DNA of 55,413 nt from SZUA-442 sp963753185 (GTDB taxonomy: Bacteria > Actinomycetota > Acidimicrobiia > Spongiisociales > UBA5794): assembly GCA_963753185.1 (NCBI GenBank), contig CAVWBO010000005.1, positions 1-55,413 of the forward strand. The letters are read 5' to 3'. This document shows positions 37,518-46,989 of this stretch, one piece after another. Each line of letters begins with the position of its first letter. The first letter of the stretch is position 1. A program made the position numbers and the translations under genes. The notes under the pieces were generated by a model. The model searched no databases. It had not been told where the DNA came from and worked only from the letters and a program-made list of their open reading frames with translations.

Positions 37518-38356
37518 TCGGATCTGCCTCCGCCCCGGCATCGTCCGGAAACATCGGGCCAGGGTTCGATGTACTCGCCCTCGCCCTCGGTCTGCGCTGC
37601 ACCGCAACCGCAGAGCTCGCCGAGTCGATGACGATCAGCGAGAACGGCTCCACACGCCGCCTCGACGAGGACGACATGATCTCGAAGGCGGTGCGCATGG
37701 CCGTCCACCGGCCCATGCACATCACGATCGACAACCAGATACCACGAGCCCGCGGCCTCGGTTCATCCTCGGCGGTTACCGCTGCGTCGGCTGGTGCTGC
37801 GATGAAAGCGGTCGGTGGCGGGGGCGGGAAGGCCGAAGTCTTCTCGATCGTCGACCGCCTCGAGGGCCACGCCGACAACGCTGCAGCAGCCGTGTTCGGG
37901 GGCCTGGTCGTCGCCACCTCGTCCGGCGTCCAGCGTCTCGACATCCACGAGTCGCTGCTGCCCGTGGTGGCCATTCCCGACGCTCAGCTGCACACCGCTG
38001 AAGCAAGGGCCGCCCTCCCGCCCGAGGTCGCGCGCCCCGCTGTGGTGCGGTCCCTCGGCAGGCTCGCCTTCCTCATCGAGGGTCTGCGCTCCGCGAACGG
38101 CGAAGCCCTGGCGAACGCCGCAGGCGACGAACTCCATGAGGAGCCGCGTGCCTCCCTTTCACCGATCACGGGGGACCTGATGGAAGCCGCCCGGAAGGCC
38201 GGCGCCCTCCACGTCTGCTGGTCGGGAGCTGGCCCCACCGCCCTCGCCCTCACCACCTCAGCAACCATTGGCCGTGTCATCGGCGCCCTGTCCGCAGCCC
38301 TCGGCCCCCACGGCCAGGTCCTCTCCCTCCCCATCGACACCGACGGCCTCAAGTAG
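37514..38356 (+). CDS. thrB: Homoserine kinase
   Basis: This GHMP-family kinase phosphorylates homoserine in threonine synthesis. The 280-residue product begins with SASAPASSGNIGPGFDVLAL, the ThrB N-terminus (family: PATSANLGPGFD). The ATP loop is PRARGLGSSSAVTAASAG, and the C-terminal substrate loop is HVCWSGAGPTALALT. No thrA or thrC is near; instead it is translationally coupled to the CDF exporter. A related GHMP kinase is a lesser possibility. Confidence 0.85.
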   Translation: MIGSASAPASSGNIGPGFDVLALALGLRCTATAELAESMTISENGSTRRLDEDDMISKAVRMAVHRPMHITIDNQIPRARGLGSSSAVTAASAGAAMKAVGGGGGKAEVFSIVDRLEGHADNAAAAVFGGLVVATSSGVQRLDIHESLLPVVAIPDAQLHTAEARAALPPEVARPAVVRSLGRLAFLIEGLRSANGEALANAAGDELHEEPRASLSPITGDLMEAARKAGALHVCWSGAGPTALALTTSATIGRVIGALSAALGPHGQVLSLPIDTDGLK

Positions 38357-38380
38357 CGGCATTGCCGTTTCAGGCAGGAA

Positions 38381-38458
38381 GGTGTGCGCCAAAGGCGCAC
38401 TCCACCTTTCCTTCTCCCCTTTGGGGGAGATGCCCGAAGGGCAGAGGGACACGAATTC
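38381..38458. repeat. GTGCGCC hairpin and R3 hairpin pair
   Basis: GTGCGCC/GGCGCAC (38384-38390 with 38394-38400), then TCTCCCC-TTT-GGGGGAGA (38413-38430), then TGCCC-GAA-GGGCA (38431-38443). The same order recurs in part at 42641-42672. It sits just after thrB and could act as its terminator. Confidence 0.65.
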
Positions 38459-38975
38459 AGTCCCCCCTTCAGGGGGGACGGGCGAACGAAGTGAGCCAGG
38501 GGGGTTGAACGGCGACCCTCGCTGAGGCAGTGTGTTTCGCATGGGGTCGAATCGCCGTCTCACTCGGTTTGCCCGTGCCAATCGCAGAGACATGACGAGG
38601 GCAGAGTTCGTGCTCTGGCAAGAACTCAGGAACGGAGCTCTTGGCGCCCGGTTTCGTCGGCAGGACCCGATCGGACCTTTCATCGCCGACTTCTCGTGTC
38701 GTCCCCGTCGTTTGATCATTGAGGTCGACGGAGTCACGCACGATGACCCGCGCCGAGATCGAAGGCGAGATCGATGGTTCGCCCGGCACGGATGGTTCGT
38801 TCTGAGGTTCGATGATGATCAGGTGCTCACCAGCTTGGATGGCACTATTGAGGTCATTCTTGCCGCGCTGAAGGATCCCGACTCAGTCCGGGATCCTTTG
38901 AACCTCTGGACGTAGGGGTGTATCCCCCCTGCATCGTCGCTTCGCTCCTCTGCCGTCCCCCCTGAAGGGGGGACT
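38459..38975 (+). mobile_element. Putative R1 element: inverted terminal repeats around a DUF559 nuclease gene
   Basis: The left end (38459-38481) and right end (38953-38975) are perfect 23-bp inverted repeats beginning AGTCCCCCC, each a palindrome. Inside each is a related tail ending AGGGGGG (left GGCGAACGAAGTGAGCC, right strand-reversed CAGAGGAGCGAAGCGACG). Between the tails lie 420 bp with the nuclease ORF where other R1 units have about 12 bp. No target-site duplication is evident. Autonomy and mobility are inference. Confidence 0.5.
38541..38915 (+). CDS. DUF559 (Vsr/PD-(D/E)XK-like) endonuclease
   Basis: This 124-residue protein begins MGSNRRLTRFARANRRDMTR at ATG 38541 (a GTG lies 9 bp upstream). 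The nuclease core is complete: Glu in RAEFVLWQELRNGALGARF, FRRQDPIGPFIADFSC, the ExD motif LIIEVDGVTHD, the conserved DRRRDRWFARHGWFVLRF and a C-terminal helix. The family is related to Vsr mismatch endonucleases and E. coli YcjD, but its substrate is unknown. It lies inside an R1 repeat unit, so cleavage at R1 hairpins is a testable idea. Confidence 0.85.
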   Translation: MGSNRRLTRFARANRRDMTRAEFVLWQELRNGALGARFRRQDPIGPFIADFSCRPRRLIIEVDGVTHDDPRRDRRRDRWFARHGWFVLRFDDDQVLTSLDGTIEVILAALKDPDSVRDPLNLWT

Positions 38976-38989
38976 GAAGAAGTAGGAAC

Positions 38990-39099
38990 AGCCCCCCTTT
39001 CAAGGGGGACGGGCGAACGCAGAGAGCCAGGCGGATGGAGGTCGCACCCCCCCTGCATCGTCGCTTCGCTCCTCTGCCGTCCCCCCTGAAGGGGGGACT
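38990..39099 (-). repeat. R1 repeat unit, empty
   Basis: Right half 38990-39033 (GCCCCCCTTTCAAGGGGGAC hairpin, tail GGGCGAACGCAGAGAGCCAG), spacer of about 12 bp, then left half 39046-39099 (tail CTGCATCGTCGCTTCGCTCC, hairpin GTCCCCCCTGAAGGGGGGAC). It follows the DUF559-bearing unit in the same orientation. Confidence 0.8.
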
Positions 39100-39120
39100 G
39101 AGCGGACGACGGGAGAAATC

Positions 39121-39145
39121 GTGTGCGCCAGGGGCGCACTCCGTC
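39121..39145. terminator. GTGCGCC hairpin
   Basis: GTGCGCC (39123-39129) pairs with GGCGCAC (39133-39139). The same stem occurs at 33823 and 38384. It adjoins the stop of the convergent-side phosphatase gene. Confidence 0.5.
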
Positions 39146-39565
39146 CTAGAGGTCGAGGGCCTTCAGGGCGGTTTCGATTTGGGTGGATGCAGCTTCGTAG
39201 GTGGCGCGGTCGTGGCCGTAGGGGTCAGGGATGGCTCGGGGATGGTCGAGAAGGCGGATGGAGCCGGCCGGGAGGTCAGGGAAGGCCCTGGACGCGGCGA
39301 TCACGTGCTCTTGTTCCATACCGAACACGAGGTCCGGCGCAGGGACGTCATCGAGGGCACGCGCGCCGTGGCTGCTGACATCGAAGCCACGAGCCTCGGC
39401 GACCTCCTGCATCGTGGTCGTGCACGGCTTCCCGGTCATGGCGATCGTGCCGGCACTCGAGAACGTGTAGCGGTCGCCGTCGAAGGTCGCACGAGCGACA
39501 GCTTCGGCGTATGGCGATCGACAGAGGTTCCCCGAACAGACGAAGAGAATGTCGATGGTGTTCAC
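39146..39565 (-). CDS. Low-molecular-weight protein tyrosine phosphatase
   Basis: This LMW-PTP has 139 residues and removes phosphate from protein tyrosines, often for envelope polysaccharide control. The P-loop is FVCSGNLCRSPYAEAVAR, with the general acid Asp in PDPYG. The start is GTG 39565, overlapping the Dps stop (GTGA), so the two are co-transcribed. All catalytic residues are present. Confidence 0.8.
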   Translation of the reverse strand: MNTIDILFVCSGNLCRSPYAEAVARATFDGDRYTFSSAGTIAMTGKPCTTTMQEVAEARGFDVSSHGARALDDVPAPDLVFGMEQEHVIAASRAFPDLPAGSIRLLDHPRAIPDPYGHDRATYEAASTQIETALKALDL

Positions 39566-40026
39566 CCTTCCAGGAGGCTGCGAAGCATCCATGCTGTCTT
39601 CTCGTGGACCTCGAGACGTCGCGTAGCCAGGTCCACCGTCACTGAATCCTTGGCCTCGTCCGCGACCACGAGCGTCATGCGGGCGGCGCGGGCAACGGCC
39701 TCATGACCCTCGACGAGGTTCGCGACCATCTTCAGAGCACCCGGTACGCCGTCGTCCTCAGCGAGTGACGAGAGTTCGCTGTACCGGCGGAACGAGGCCG
39801 GTGCGTACGATCCGAGTGACCGGATCCGTTCGGCGATCTCGTCGACGGCGAGGGCGAGTTCGAGATACTCCTCCTCGAACATCAGGTGGAGCGTGCGAAA
39901 CATGGGTCCCGTCACGTTCCAGTGGTATCCGTGCGTCTTCAGGTAGAGGGCGTACGAATCGGCGAGCAGGGTCGAGAGAGAACCGGCGATCGCCACGCGA
40001 TCATCTTCGAGGATTCCGATGTCCAT
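39562..40026 (-). CDS. dps: Dps-family ferritin-like DNA-protection protein
   Basis: This four-helix-bundle protein has 154 residues and stores iron oxidised by peroxide. AAGGAGG precedes the ATG at 40026. The intersubunit ferroxidase residues lie in YLKTHGYHWNVTGPMFRTLH and LMFEEEYLELALAVDEIAER. The C-terminus lacks an obvious lysine tail for DNA binding. It overlaps the phosphatase start. Confidence 0.85.
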   Translation of the reverse strand: MDIGILEDDRVAIAGSLSTLLADSYALYLKTHGYHWNVTGPMFRTLHLMFEEEYLELALAVDEIAERIRSLGSYAPASFRRYSELSSLAEDDGVPGALKMVANLVEGHEAVARAARMTLVVADEAKDSVTVDLATRRLEVHEKTAWMLRSLLEG

Positions 40027-40049
40027 AGGTGGACCTCCTTGTGTTGCGT

Positions 40050-40790
40050 TTACGAGTCTGCGCGGTACTTTGCGGCCGACTCGACAAAAGCTTCGAATAG
40101 GTCGTGGGATTCGCCGTGGTCGGCCATCCCGAGGAATTCCGGGTGCCATTGCACGGCGATGAGCGGCCAGGAGCCATCTTCGTGTTCGATCCCTTCGATC
40201 GTGCCGTCAGGCGCCGTGGCGACGATCCTGAGACCTGCCCCGAGGTCTTCCACGGCCTGGTGGTGGATCGAGTTGATGCGGTGGAGCCCCTCACCGATGA
40301 TGGAAGCGATCCGGCATCCGGGCTCGACGAGCGCCTCGGAGTGCGGCTGGTAGGCGCCTTCTCCGACGATGTCATGTCCATGTGCCCCGCGGTGTGAGGG
40401 GAGGTCCTGGACGAGCGTTCCACCGAACGCCACGTTGATGATCTGAAGTCCTCGACAGATGGCCATGGTCGGCATCCGCCTGGCCACAACACGCCGTGCA
40501 AGCTCGAGCTCGAAAGCGTCGCGCTCTTCGTCGACACCGTTCACGGCCTCGTGGGGCTGCTCGCCATAGACCTGAGGGTCGATGTCCCCGCCACCCGTCA
40601 GCATGAGCCCATCGATGTGGTCGAGGACGTGGTCGATGGCGTCGGCCTCGACCGGTACCAGCATGACGGGAATACCACCGGATCGCTTCACCGAATCGGT
40701 GTAGGTGTGGTCAGCTCGGTACGAACGGATATGTGAACCTCCGGAGAGGACCGTGAACGGGCGACCGGCGATACCGATGATTGGGCGCAT
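40050..40790 (-). CDS. Class I glutamine amidotransferase, gamma-glutamyl-GABA hydrolase (PuuD) type
   Basis: This peptidase C26-type hydrolase has 246 residues and would cleave gamma-glutamyl amides. The catalytic Cys is in PTMAICRGLQIINVAFGG, and His/Glu are in IAVQWHPEF. LMLTGGGDIDPQVYG and SIHHQAVEDLGAGL are family parts. The ATG at 40790 is the first in frame. Its stop is 24 bp before the Dps start, so one transcript may carry puuD, dps and the phosphatase. Substrate inferred from family. Confidence 0.85.
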   Translation of the reverse strand: MRPIIGIAGRPFTVLSGGSHIRSYRADHTYTDSVKRSGGIPVMLVPVEADAIDHVLDHIDGLMLTGGGDIDPQVYGEQPHEAVNGVDEERDAFELELARRVVARRMPTMAICRGLQIINVAFGGTLVQDLPSHRGAHGHDIVGEGAYQPHSEALVEPGCRIASIIGEGLHRINSIHHQAVEDLGAGLRIVATAPDGTIEGIEHEDGSWPLIAVQWHPEFLGMADHGESHDLFEAFVESAAKYRADS

Positions 40791-40925
40791 GTCCCAATGT
40801 TAGGAACTCCACGGCCGACACGCCGACGAACGTCAGCGTCGCATTTCCTCTATCCTTGCGCGGTCAGTGCGGCCCACGTGGATTCCGCACGGAGCATCCA
40901 CACGCAACACAGAGGTTCACACTGC

Positions 40926-41018
40926 ATGGGTTCGCTGATCAAGAAGCGCCGCAAGAAGATGAGCAAGCACAAATACCGCAAGCGCATCAAGGCCAATCGC
41001 CATAAGCGCAAGAAGTAG
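40926..41018 (+). CDS. bS22/COX24 (AURKAIP1)-type small ribosomal protein
   Basis: The 30-residue basic protein begins MGSLIKKRRKKMSKHKYRKR, the AURKAIP1/COX24 motif. In mycobacteria the matching protein (bS22) sits in the ribosome near the intersubunit bridge. The length is normal for actinobacteria. The gene is too short for ordinary gene finders. A strong hairpin follows 15 bp later. Confidence 0.9.
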   Translation: MGSLIKKRRKKMSKHKYRKRIKANRHKRKK

Positions 41019-41032
41019 CGCACAGCTCAACC

Positions 41033-41058
41033 GAGTGCCTCCCCACGGGGAGGCACTC
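41033..41058 (+). terminator. Terminator-like hairpin after the bS22 gene
   Basis: GAGTGCCTCCCC (41033-41044) pairs perfectly with GGGGAGGCACTC (41047-41058) around a two-base gap. A weak T-containing stretch follows. It is well placed for the small ribosomal protein gene. Confidence 0.75.
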
Positions 41059-41103
41059 CTCGTTCCAGCCCAATTGATGAGCGCCAGGGCGTGCCCGGTC
41101 CCT

Positions 41104-41157
41104 CTTCTCCTCCTGGGCGGCATACGTGGCCGAGGGGAGCGAAGTCGATTGGGGGTG
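41104..41157 (+). repeat. Degenerate R2 left half
   Basis: TTCTCCTCCTGGGCGGCATA followed by CGTGGCCGAGGGGAGCGAAG and TCGATTGGGGG matches the R2 tail with about five changes; the hairpin has eroded. Confidence 0.45.
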
Positions 41158-41209
41158 CGTGGTGTCGGCGCAGGCTGCTCGACGTCTCCCCGCCTTGCGT
41201 CGAGGGCGT

Positions 41210-41599
41210 TCAGACCAGGGCTACGGCAGCCCCGAAGATGAGGACGCTCACGACGAGGATCGCCAGCTGGAGGATGCCCCGCACAGCGGGTGAAGACTTC
41301 TTGGCGGTGAATTGGTGCACGAGGGCGAGCACGACGACGATCGCGATGAGGGTGCCCTTCGTCTGGAAGGTGCTCCACGGAAGGCCGTAGTCGGTGTACA
41401 TCGTGAACCCGGTGATGATCGCGATGCCCAGGGCCGTCCACGAAACGACGCCGAATCGCCGGGCGACAGCTCGCAGTACCTCCCGATCGTCGGTCTGTTT
41501 GCGGATCGCATCCACCGAGAAGGCGAGGACGATGAGCCCGCCCGTCCAGACGGCGGCGGCGAGGAGATGGATCCACTTGAGGACTTCGAACTTCGTCAC
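41210..41599 (-). CDS. CopD-like four-helix membrane protein
   Basis: This 129-residue membrane protein begins with GTG 41599 (VTKFEVLKWIHLLAAAVWTG). WIHLLAAAVWTGGLIVLAFS has the His and Trp typical of the CopD/DUF2214-like superfamily. Helices follow at VVSWTALGIAIITGFTMY, LIAIVVVLALVHQF and ILQLAILVVSVLIFGAAVAL. A copper or haem role is possible but not shown. It is just downstream of the PAC2 gene on the same strand. Confidence 0.65.
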   Translation of the reverse strand: MTKFEVLKWIHLLAAAVWTGGLIVLAFSVDAIRKQTDDREVLRAVARRFGVVSWTALGIAIITGFTMYTDYGLPWSTFQTKGTLIAIVVVLALVHQFTAKKSSPAVRGILQLAILVVSVLIFGAAVALV

Positions 41600-41606
41600 G
41601 CCGGGG

Positions 41607-42533
41607 TCACGACGGGGAGTCGCCCTCCAGGAATCGGACGATTTCATCGACGAGGGCGTCGGTTCGCTCAGGGTCGAGGCGCGGCGCCGAGGGCTCCTCA
41701 CGGGAGTCCGATCGGTCCGGCCTGTCGAACCTTCCGACCAAGGGGCCGAGGAGGGGTTCGTCGTATCCCTCGATCTCCTCGAGGTACTCCTCGAGATCTG
41801 ATCCTGAGTTCTCGATCGCCTCATCGACCTTCTGCGTGTACTCGGCGTCGACTGCGATCAGCTCGGACGTGTCGATGTGGAGATTCGTGAGATCTGCGAT
41901 CTTCTCGACAATTGCGAGTACCGCCTTCGGGAAGGGGTTCCCTGCGAGATAGGCGGGTGTTGCTGCCCACATGCTGATGGAGCGGATTCCGGCTTCCTTG
42001 CACGCACCCTGCACCACGCCGACGATCCCTGTCGGACCACTGTATGACGACGACTCGAGGCCGCTTCGGACGACGGTCGCCGGATCGCCGCCCACTCCGG
42101 TCAGGACGACAGGATCACGGTGGCCCACCGCGCCGACATAGGCACCGGCGAGGACGACCTCCTCCACCCCCGCTTCGACGAGAACCTCGACGAGGCTGCG
42201 GGAGAAGGTCTTCCAGTGGAAGTTCGGTTCCTGGCCCGTGACGATGACGAGGTCACGGCTGTCGGCCGGGCGCTCGATCGCTGTGAACGTGATTCCCGGC
42301 CACCGAACCTGGCGGGCGACACCATCACGAATCTCGATCGTCGGGCGTTGCTGCTGAAAGTCGTAGAACGGATCAGGCTCGAGCTCGGCGAACGTCTCCG
42401 CCTTGGGGTGGACGTCCACGATGAAATCCGCGGCGGTCGAGGCAACGTCACACGCATCGTTCCAGCCACCGAACGCGATCACCCCGATCGGGTTCCGAAG
42501 TTGGGGGAGATGACTCCGCCTGATCACATCCAT
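41607..42533 (-). CDS. PAC2-family protein
   Basis: This protein has 308 residues and matches the PAC2 (proteasome assembly chaperone 2-like) family, which in actinobacteria is common but not functionally settled. Core pieces are PIGVIAFGGWNDACDVASTA, DLVIVTGQEPNFHWKTF, VVLAGAYVGAVGHRDPVVLT, GPTGIVGVVQGACKEAGI and SMWAATPAYLAGNPFP. The ATG at 42533 is chosen because the upstream extension is R1 repeat sequence. The C-terminal third is acidic and probably extended. Spacing to the CopD-like gene is 7 bp. Confidence 0.85.
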   Translation of the reverse strand: MDVIRRSHLPQLRNPIGVIAFGGWNDACDVASTAADFIVDVHPKAETFAELEPDPFYDFQQQRPTIEIRDGVARQVRWPGITFTAIERPADSRDLVIVTGQEPNFHWKTFSRSLVEVLVEAGVEEVVLAGAYVGAVGHRDPVVLTGVGGDPATVVRSGLESSSYSGPTGIVGVVQGACKEAGIRSISMWAATPAYLAGNPFPKAVLAIVEKIADLTNLHIDTSELIAVDAEYTQKVDEAIENSGSDLEEYLEEIEGYDEPLLGPLVGRFDRPDRSDSREEPSAPRLDPERTDALVDEIVRFLEGDSPS

Positions 42534-42589
42534 GCCGCGAGGGTAATCAGAGTCCAGCGTTGATTCACGAGCACTTCCACGTTTTCGCG

Positions 42590-42893
42590 ACCTCCCCCGG
42601 ACGCCCCCTCTGTCTCGTGGCGGCGCTCCCTCATGCTTCTTCTCCCCTTTGGGGGAGATGCCCGGAGGGCAGAGGGGGGAGCTGATGGCTACGGACGTCT
42701 CTTTCAGTCTCCCCTTCAGGGGACGGGTGAACGACGTGAGCCAGCGGGGCGGACGATTCACCGTGAACCGTCGCTGCACTCCTCTCCCGTCCCCCTGAAG
42801 TGCGGACTGGACGAGCGGTTCGCTTCACGCACTCATCCTTCCTTCCCCGCGGAGCGGGGGAAGTGGCCGAGCGAAGCGAGGCCGATGGGGGCG
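42590..42893. repeat. Composite repeat cluster (R2 right half, R3, degenerate R1 unit, R2 left half)
   Basis: CCCCCTCTGTCTCGTGGCGG (R2 right tail, 42604), then TCTCCCC-TTT-GGGGGAGA with TGCCCGGAGGGCA (42641-42672), then a reversed R1 unit (42706-42808, spacer about 19 bp), then an R2 left half (42843-42893). All four repeat types lie in 300 bp between the DUF255 gene and the PAC2 gene. Confidence 0.7.
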
Positions 42894-42948
42894 GCCTTGT
42901 CCAAGTACCGATTACCAGATACGAAGTGCTGCCTCGTGAAGCGAGTTC

Positions 42949-44964
<2,016 letters not shown>

Positions 44965-45019
44965 CGCCTGAAGGTAGGCACCCGAGATCCCAAGGGGAGC
45001 GGGCCACCGCTCGTGCTGC

Positions 45020-46108
45020 CTACGGAGTCCAGCTGACGATGTCGTGGAGGGGCGAATCGTCCGGCAAGGGTTCCGGTTCCGAGAGCTGATCGGTGCTGCA
45101 TGACTCCGGTTCGCGATCCGGGCGCCACCGGAGTAGTCGCGTCGTGCCGCGGAACCGACCTGCCGTCGTCCAGGTGTATTGCACCTCGGCGACACGTTCG
45201 GGCCGGAGGGGAATCCATGAGTGATCTCGTCCATTGGCGCCGCTCCACCGGTTCGGGGCACCGGGCATCGAGCCGTCGGCGTTGGCCTCGGCATCCATCC
45301 AGCTCGACCACGGATGGTCCGCCATATCCTCCAGGACCAGGGGAGTCACCTCGTCGAGGAGTTCGGTCCGCTTCTTCGCCGTGAAGCTCGAGGCGACGCC
45401 GACATGCCACAGCTGGCCGTCCGTGTCGTAGAGGCCGAGGATGAGTGAGCCGACCCCATCCCCGGACTTGTGCATTCGATAGCCGGCGACGACGCAATCG
45501 GCGCTCCGAACGTGCTTGAGCTTGAACTGGGTGCGCTTGTCGAACGCGTAGGGATCGCCAAGGGGCTTGATGATCAGGCCATCGAGACCTGCACCCTCGA
45601 ATTCGTTGAACCATTGCATCGCAACTTCGGGGTCGCCGGTTGCGGGTGCGAGGTGGATCGGCGGGGTGAACCCCGCAGCGATGTCCTCGAGGACCGTCCT
45701 GCGCAGGCCGAATGGCTGATCCACCAGCGCCTCGTCGCCAAGGGCGAGGATGTCGAAGGCCACGAAGTCCGCAGGCGTCTTCTCCGCCAGCATCTGCACC
45801 CTCGAGTCGGCGGGGTGGATGCGCTGCCCGAGGGCATCGAAGTCGAGCCGACCGTCGATCGCAATGAAGATCTCGCCGTCAACGACGCACCGATCCGGCA
45901 GGCTGGCCAGGAACGGTTCGATCATCTCAGGGAAGTACCGATTCAGCGGCTTCTCGTTCCGTGATCCCATGAGCACCTCGTCGCCATCCTTGAAGACAAC
46001 GCACCGGAACCCGTCCCACTTCGGTTCGTACGAGACATCCCCGAGCGGAAGCTTCGCCAGCGGCTTCGCCAGCATCGGCTTGATCGGGGGCATGACGGGA
46101 AGATCCAC
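45020..46108 (-). CDS. ligC: ATP-dependent DNA ligase (LigC-like)
   Basis: This stand-alone ligase has 362 residues and no primase or nuclease domain. The adenylated lysine is in YEPKWDGFRCVVF, followed by VVDGEIFIAIDGRLDFDALG and the nucleotidyl motif GLDGLIIKPLGDPYAFDKRT, then the OB-fold with LILGLYDTDGQLWHVGVASS. A GTG at 46108 and ATG at 46093 are both possible starts. The family seals nicks in repair. No ku gene is visible. Confidence 0.9.
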   Translation of the reverse strand: MDLPVMPPIKPMLAKPLAKLPLGDVSYEPKWDGFRCVVFKDGDEVLMGSRNEKPLNRYFPEMIEPFLASLPDRCVVDGEIFIAIDGRLDFDALGQRIHPADSRVQMLAEKTPADFVAFDILALGDEALVDQPFGLRRTVLEDIAAGFTPPIHLAPATGDPEVAMQWFNEFEGAGLDGLIIKPLGDPYAFDKRTQFKLKHVRSADCVVAGYRMHKSGDGVGSLILGLYDTDGQLWHVGVASSFTAKKRTELLDEVTPLVLEDMADHPWSSWMDAEANADGSMPGAPNRWSGANGRDHSWIPLRPERVAEVQYTWTTAGRFRGTTRLLRWRPDREPESCSTDQLSEPEPLPDDSPLHDIVSWTP

Positions 46109-46136
46109 GGGGTGAGCCTATCCGAGCACGGCCGGG

Positions 46137-46364
46137 CTACGGAGAAGGCGGAGCCTCGAAGAGGCCGAGCCCGCAGGACCGGCATCGGGCAGCGGGAAGG
46201 GACGGAGCGCTGCTGAAGGTTCCCGTGGCGATGTGCTCGGTGCCCCAGGTGGTGAGGCCCACCTTCTCGTCGCCCTTCAACCACATCAGATGCCGCATCT
46301 GCCCAGCGATCCGACCCAACTCCAGTTCCCCACCGCATCGCGGGCACTGCTCGATGTCGATCAT
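46137..46364 (-). CDS. Small zinc-ribbon protein (PF20097-like)
   Basis: This 75-residue protein has two CxxC pairs: CPRCGGEL near the start and CRSCGLG near the end, forming one zinc ribbon. Between them is MWLKGDEKVGLTTWGTEH. Homologues are common in actinobacteria and uncharacterised. The upstream region is the duplicated 51-bp palindrome. Confidence 0.7.
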   Translation of the reverse strand: MIDIEQCPRCGGELELGRIAGQMRHLMWLKGDEKVGLTTWGTEHIATGTFSSAPSLPAARCRSCGLGLFEAPPSP

Positions 46365-46381
46365 TCTGTCCCCCGGTCGCC

Positions 46382-46434
46382 CGTTCTTGCGTAACTGAGT
46401 TCCACCCAGGATGGAACTCAGTTACGCAAGAACG
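46382..46434. repeat. Perfect 23-bp stem palindrome, copy 1
   Basis: The arm at 46382-46404 begins CGTTCTTGCGTAACTGAG and ends TTCCA; its reverse complement occupies 46412-46434 around the 7-base loop CCCAGGA. An identical 51-bp copy is at 54745-54795. Here it lies between two divergent genes, so it is not a terminator of either. Confidence 0.9.
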
Positions 46435-46508
46435 TAGTGGGTTCGGGGTTGCGGGGTGCGACAATGGGTTTCGAGCGCTTCGGGCGCTGCGAAACGATCG
46501 GGAGGACC

Positions 46509-46877
46509 ATGAATCACGCTGACGCCCAGGGCTGGATCGACCGCTATCTCGCAGCCTGGAAGACCAACGACCGTGATGACATCACGGCCCTCTTCGCTGA
46601 GGATGTCGAGTACCGGTACCACCCCTTCGACGAACCGATCCTGGGAGGCAGAGCCGGGGTCGTCGACTCGTGGCTCGAGGACACTGATCCTCCCGAGGCG
46701 TGGGACGCCGAGTACTTCGTCCACGCCGTCGACGGGAACAAGGTCGTCGCCACCGGCTCCACCCGATACTTCGCAACGGACAAGGAGCAGGCCAAGGTCT
46801 ATTACAACTGCTTCCTGATCGACCTCGACGACGACGGTCGCTGCACGTCGTTCACCGAGTACTACATCCGTGAATGA
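46509..46877 (+). CDS. SnoaL/NTF2-like protein
   Basis: This 122-residue protein of the nuclear-transport-factor-2-like fold begins MNHADAQGWIDRYLAAWKTN and has ALFAEDVEYRYHPFDEPILG and VDSWLEDTDPPEAWDAEYFV. The ATG at 46509 follows GGAGGACC. Members range from isomerases to uncharacterised ligand pockets; no reaction can be read here. Confidence 0.8.
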   Translation: MNHADAQGWIDRYLAAWKTNDRDDITALFAEDVEYRYHPFDEPILGGRAGVVDSWLEDTDPPEAWDAEYFVHAVDGNKVVATGSTRYFATDKEQAKVYYNCFLIDLDDDGRCTSFTEYYIRE

Positions 46878-46989
46878 CCGCGACCCGATGCCCGACATGT
46901 GAGGCCCCTGCGGCGACCTGTCTTCCCAACACCGGCTGCTTCCATCAGAAAGCGGGAACCCAGCCTGAGGGTGCGGCCGTCAGACACTC

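Noticed and set aside
38905..38990. Target-site duplication around the DUF559 element
   Set aside because: The flanks just outside 38459 and 38975 do not match, so no duplication is claimed.
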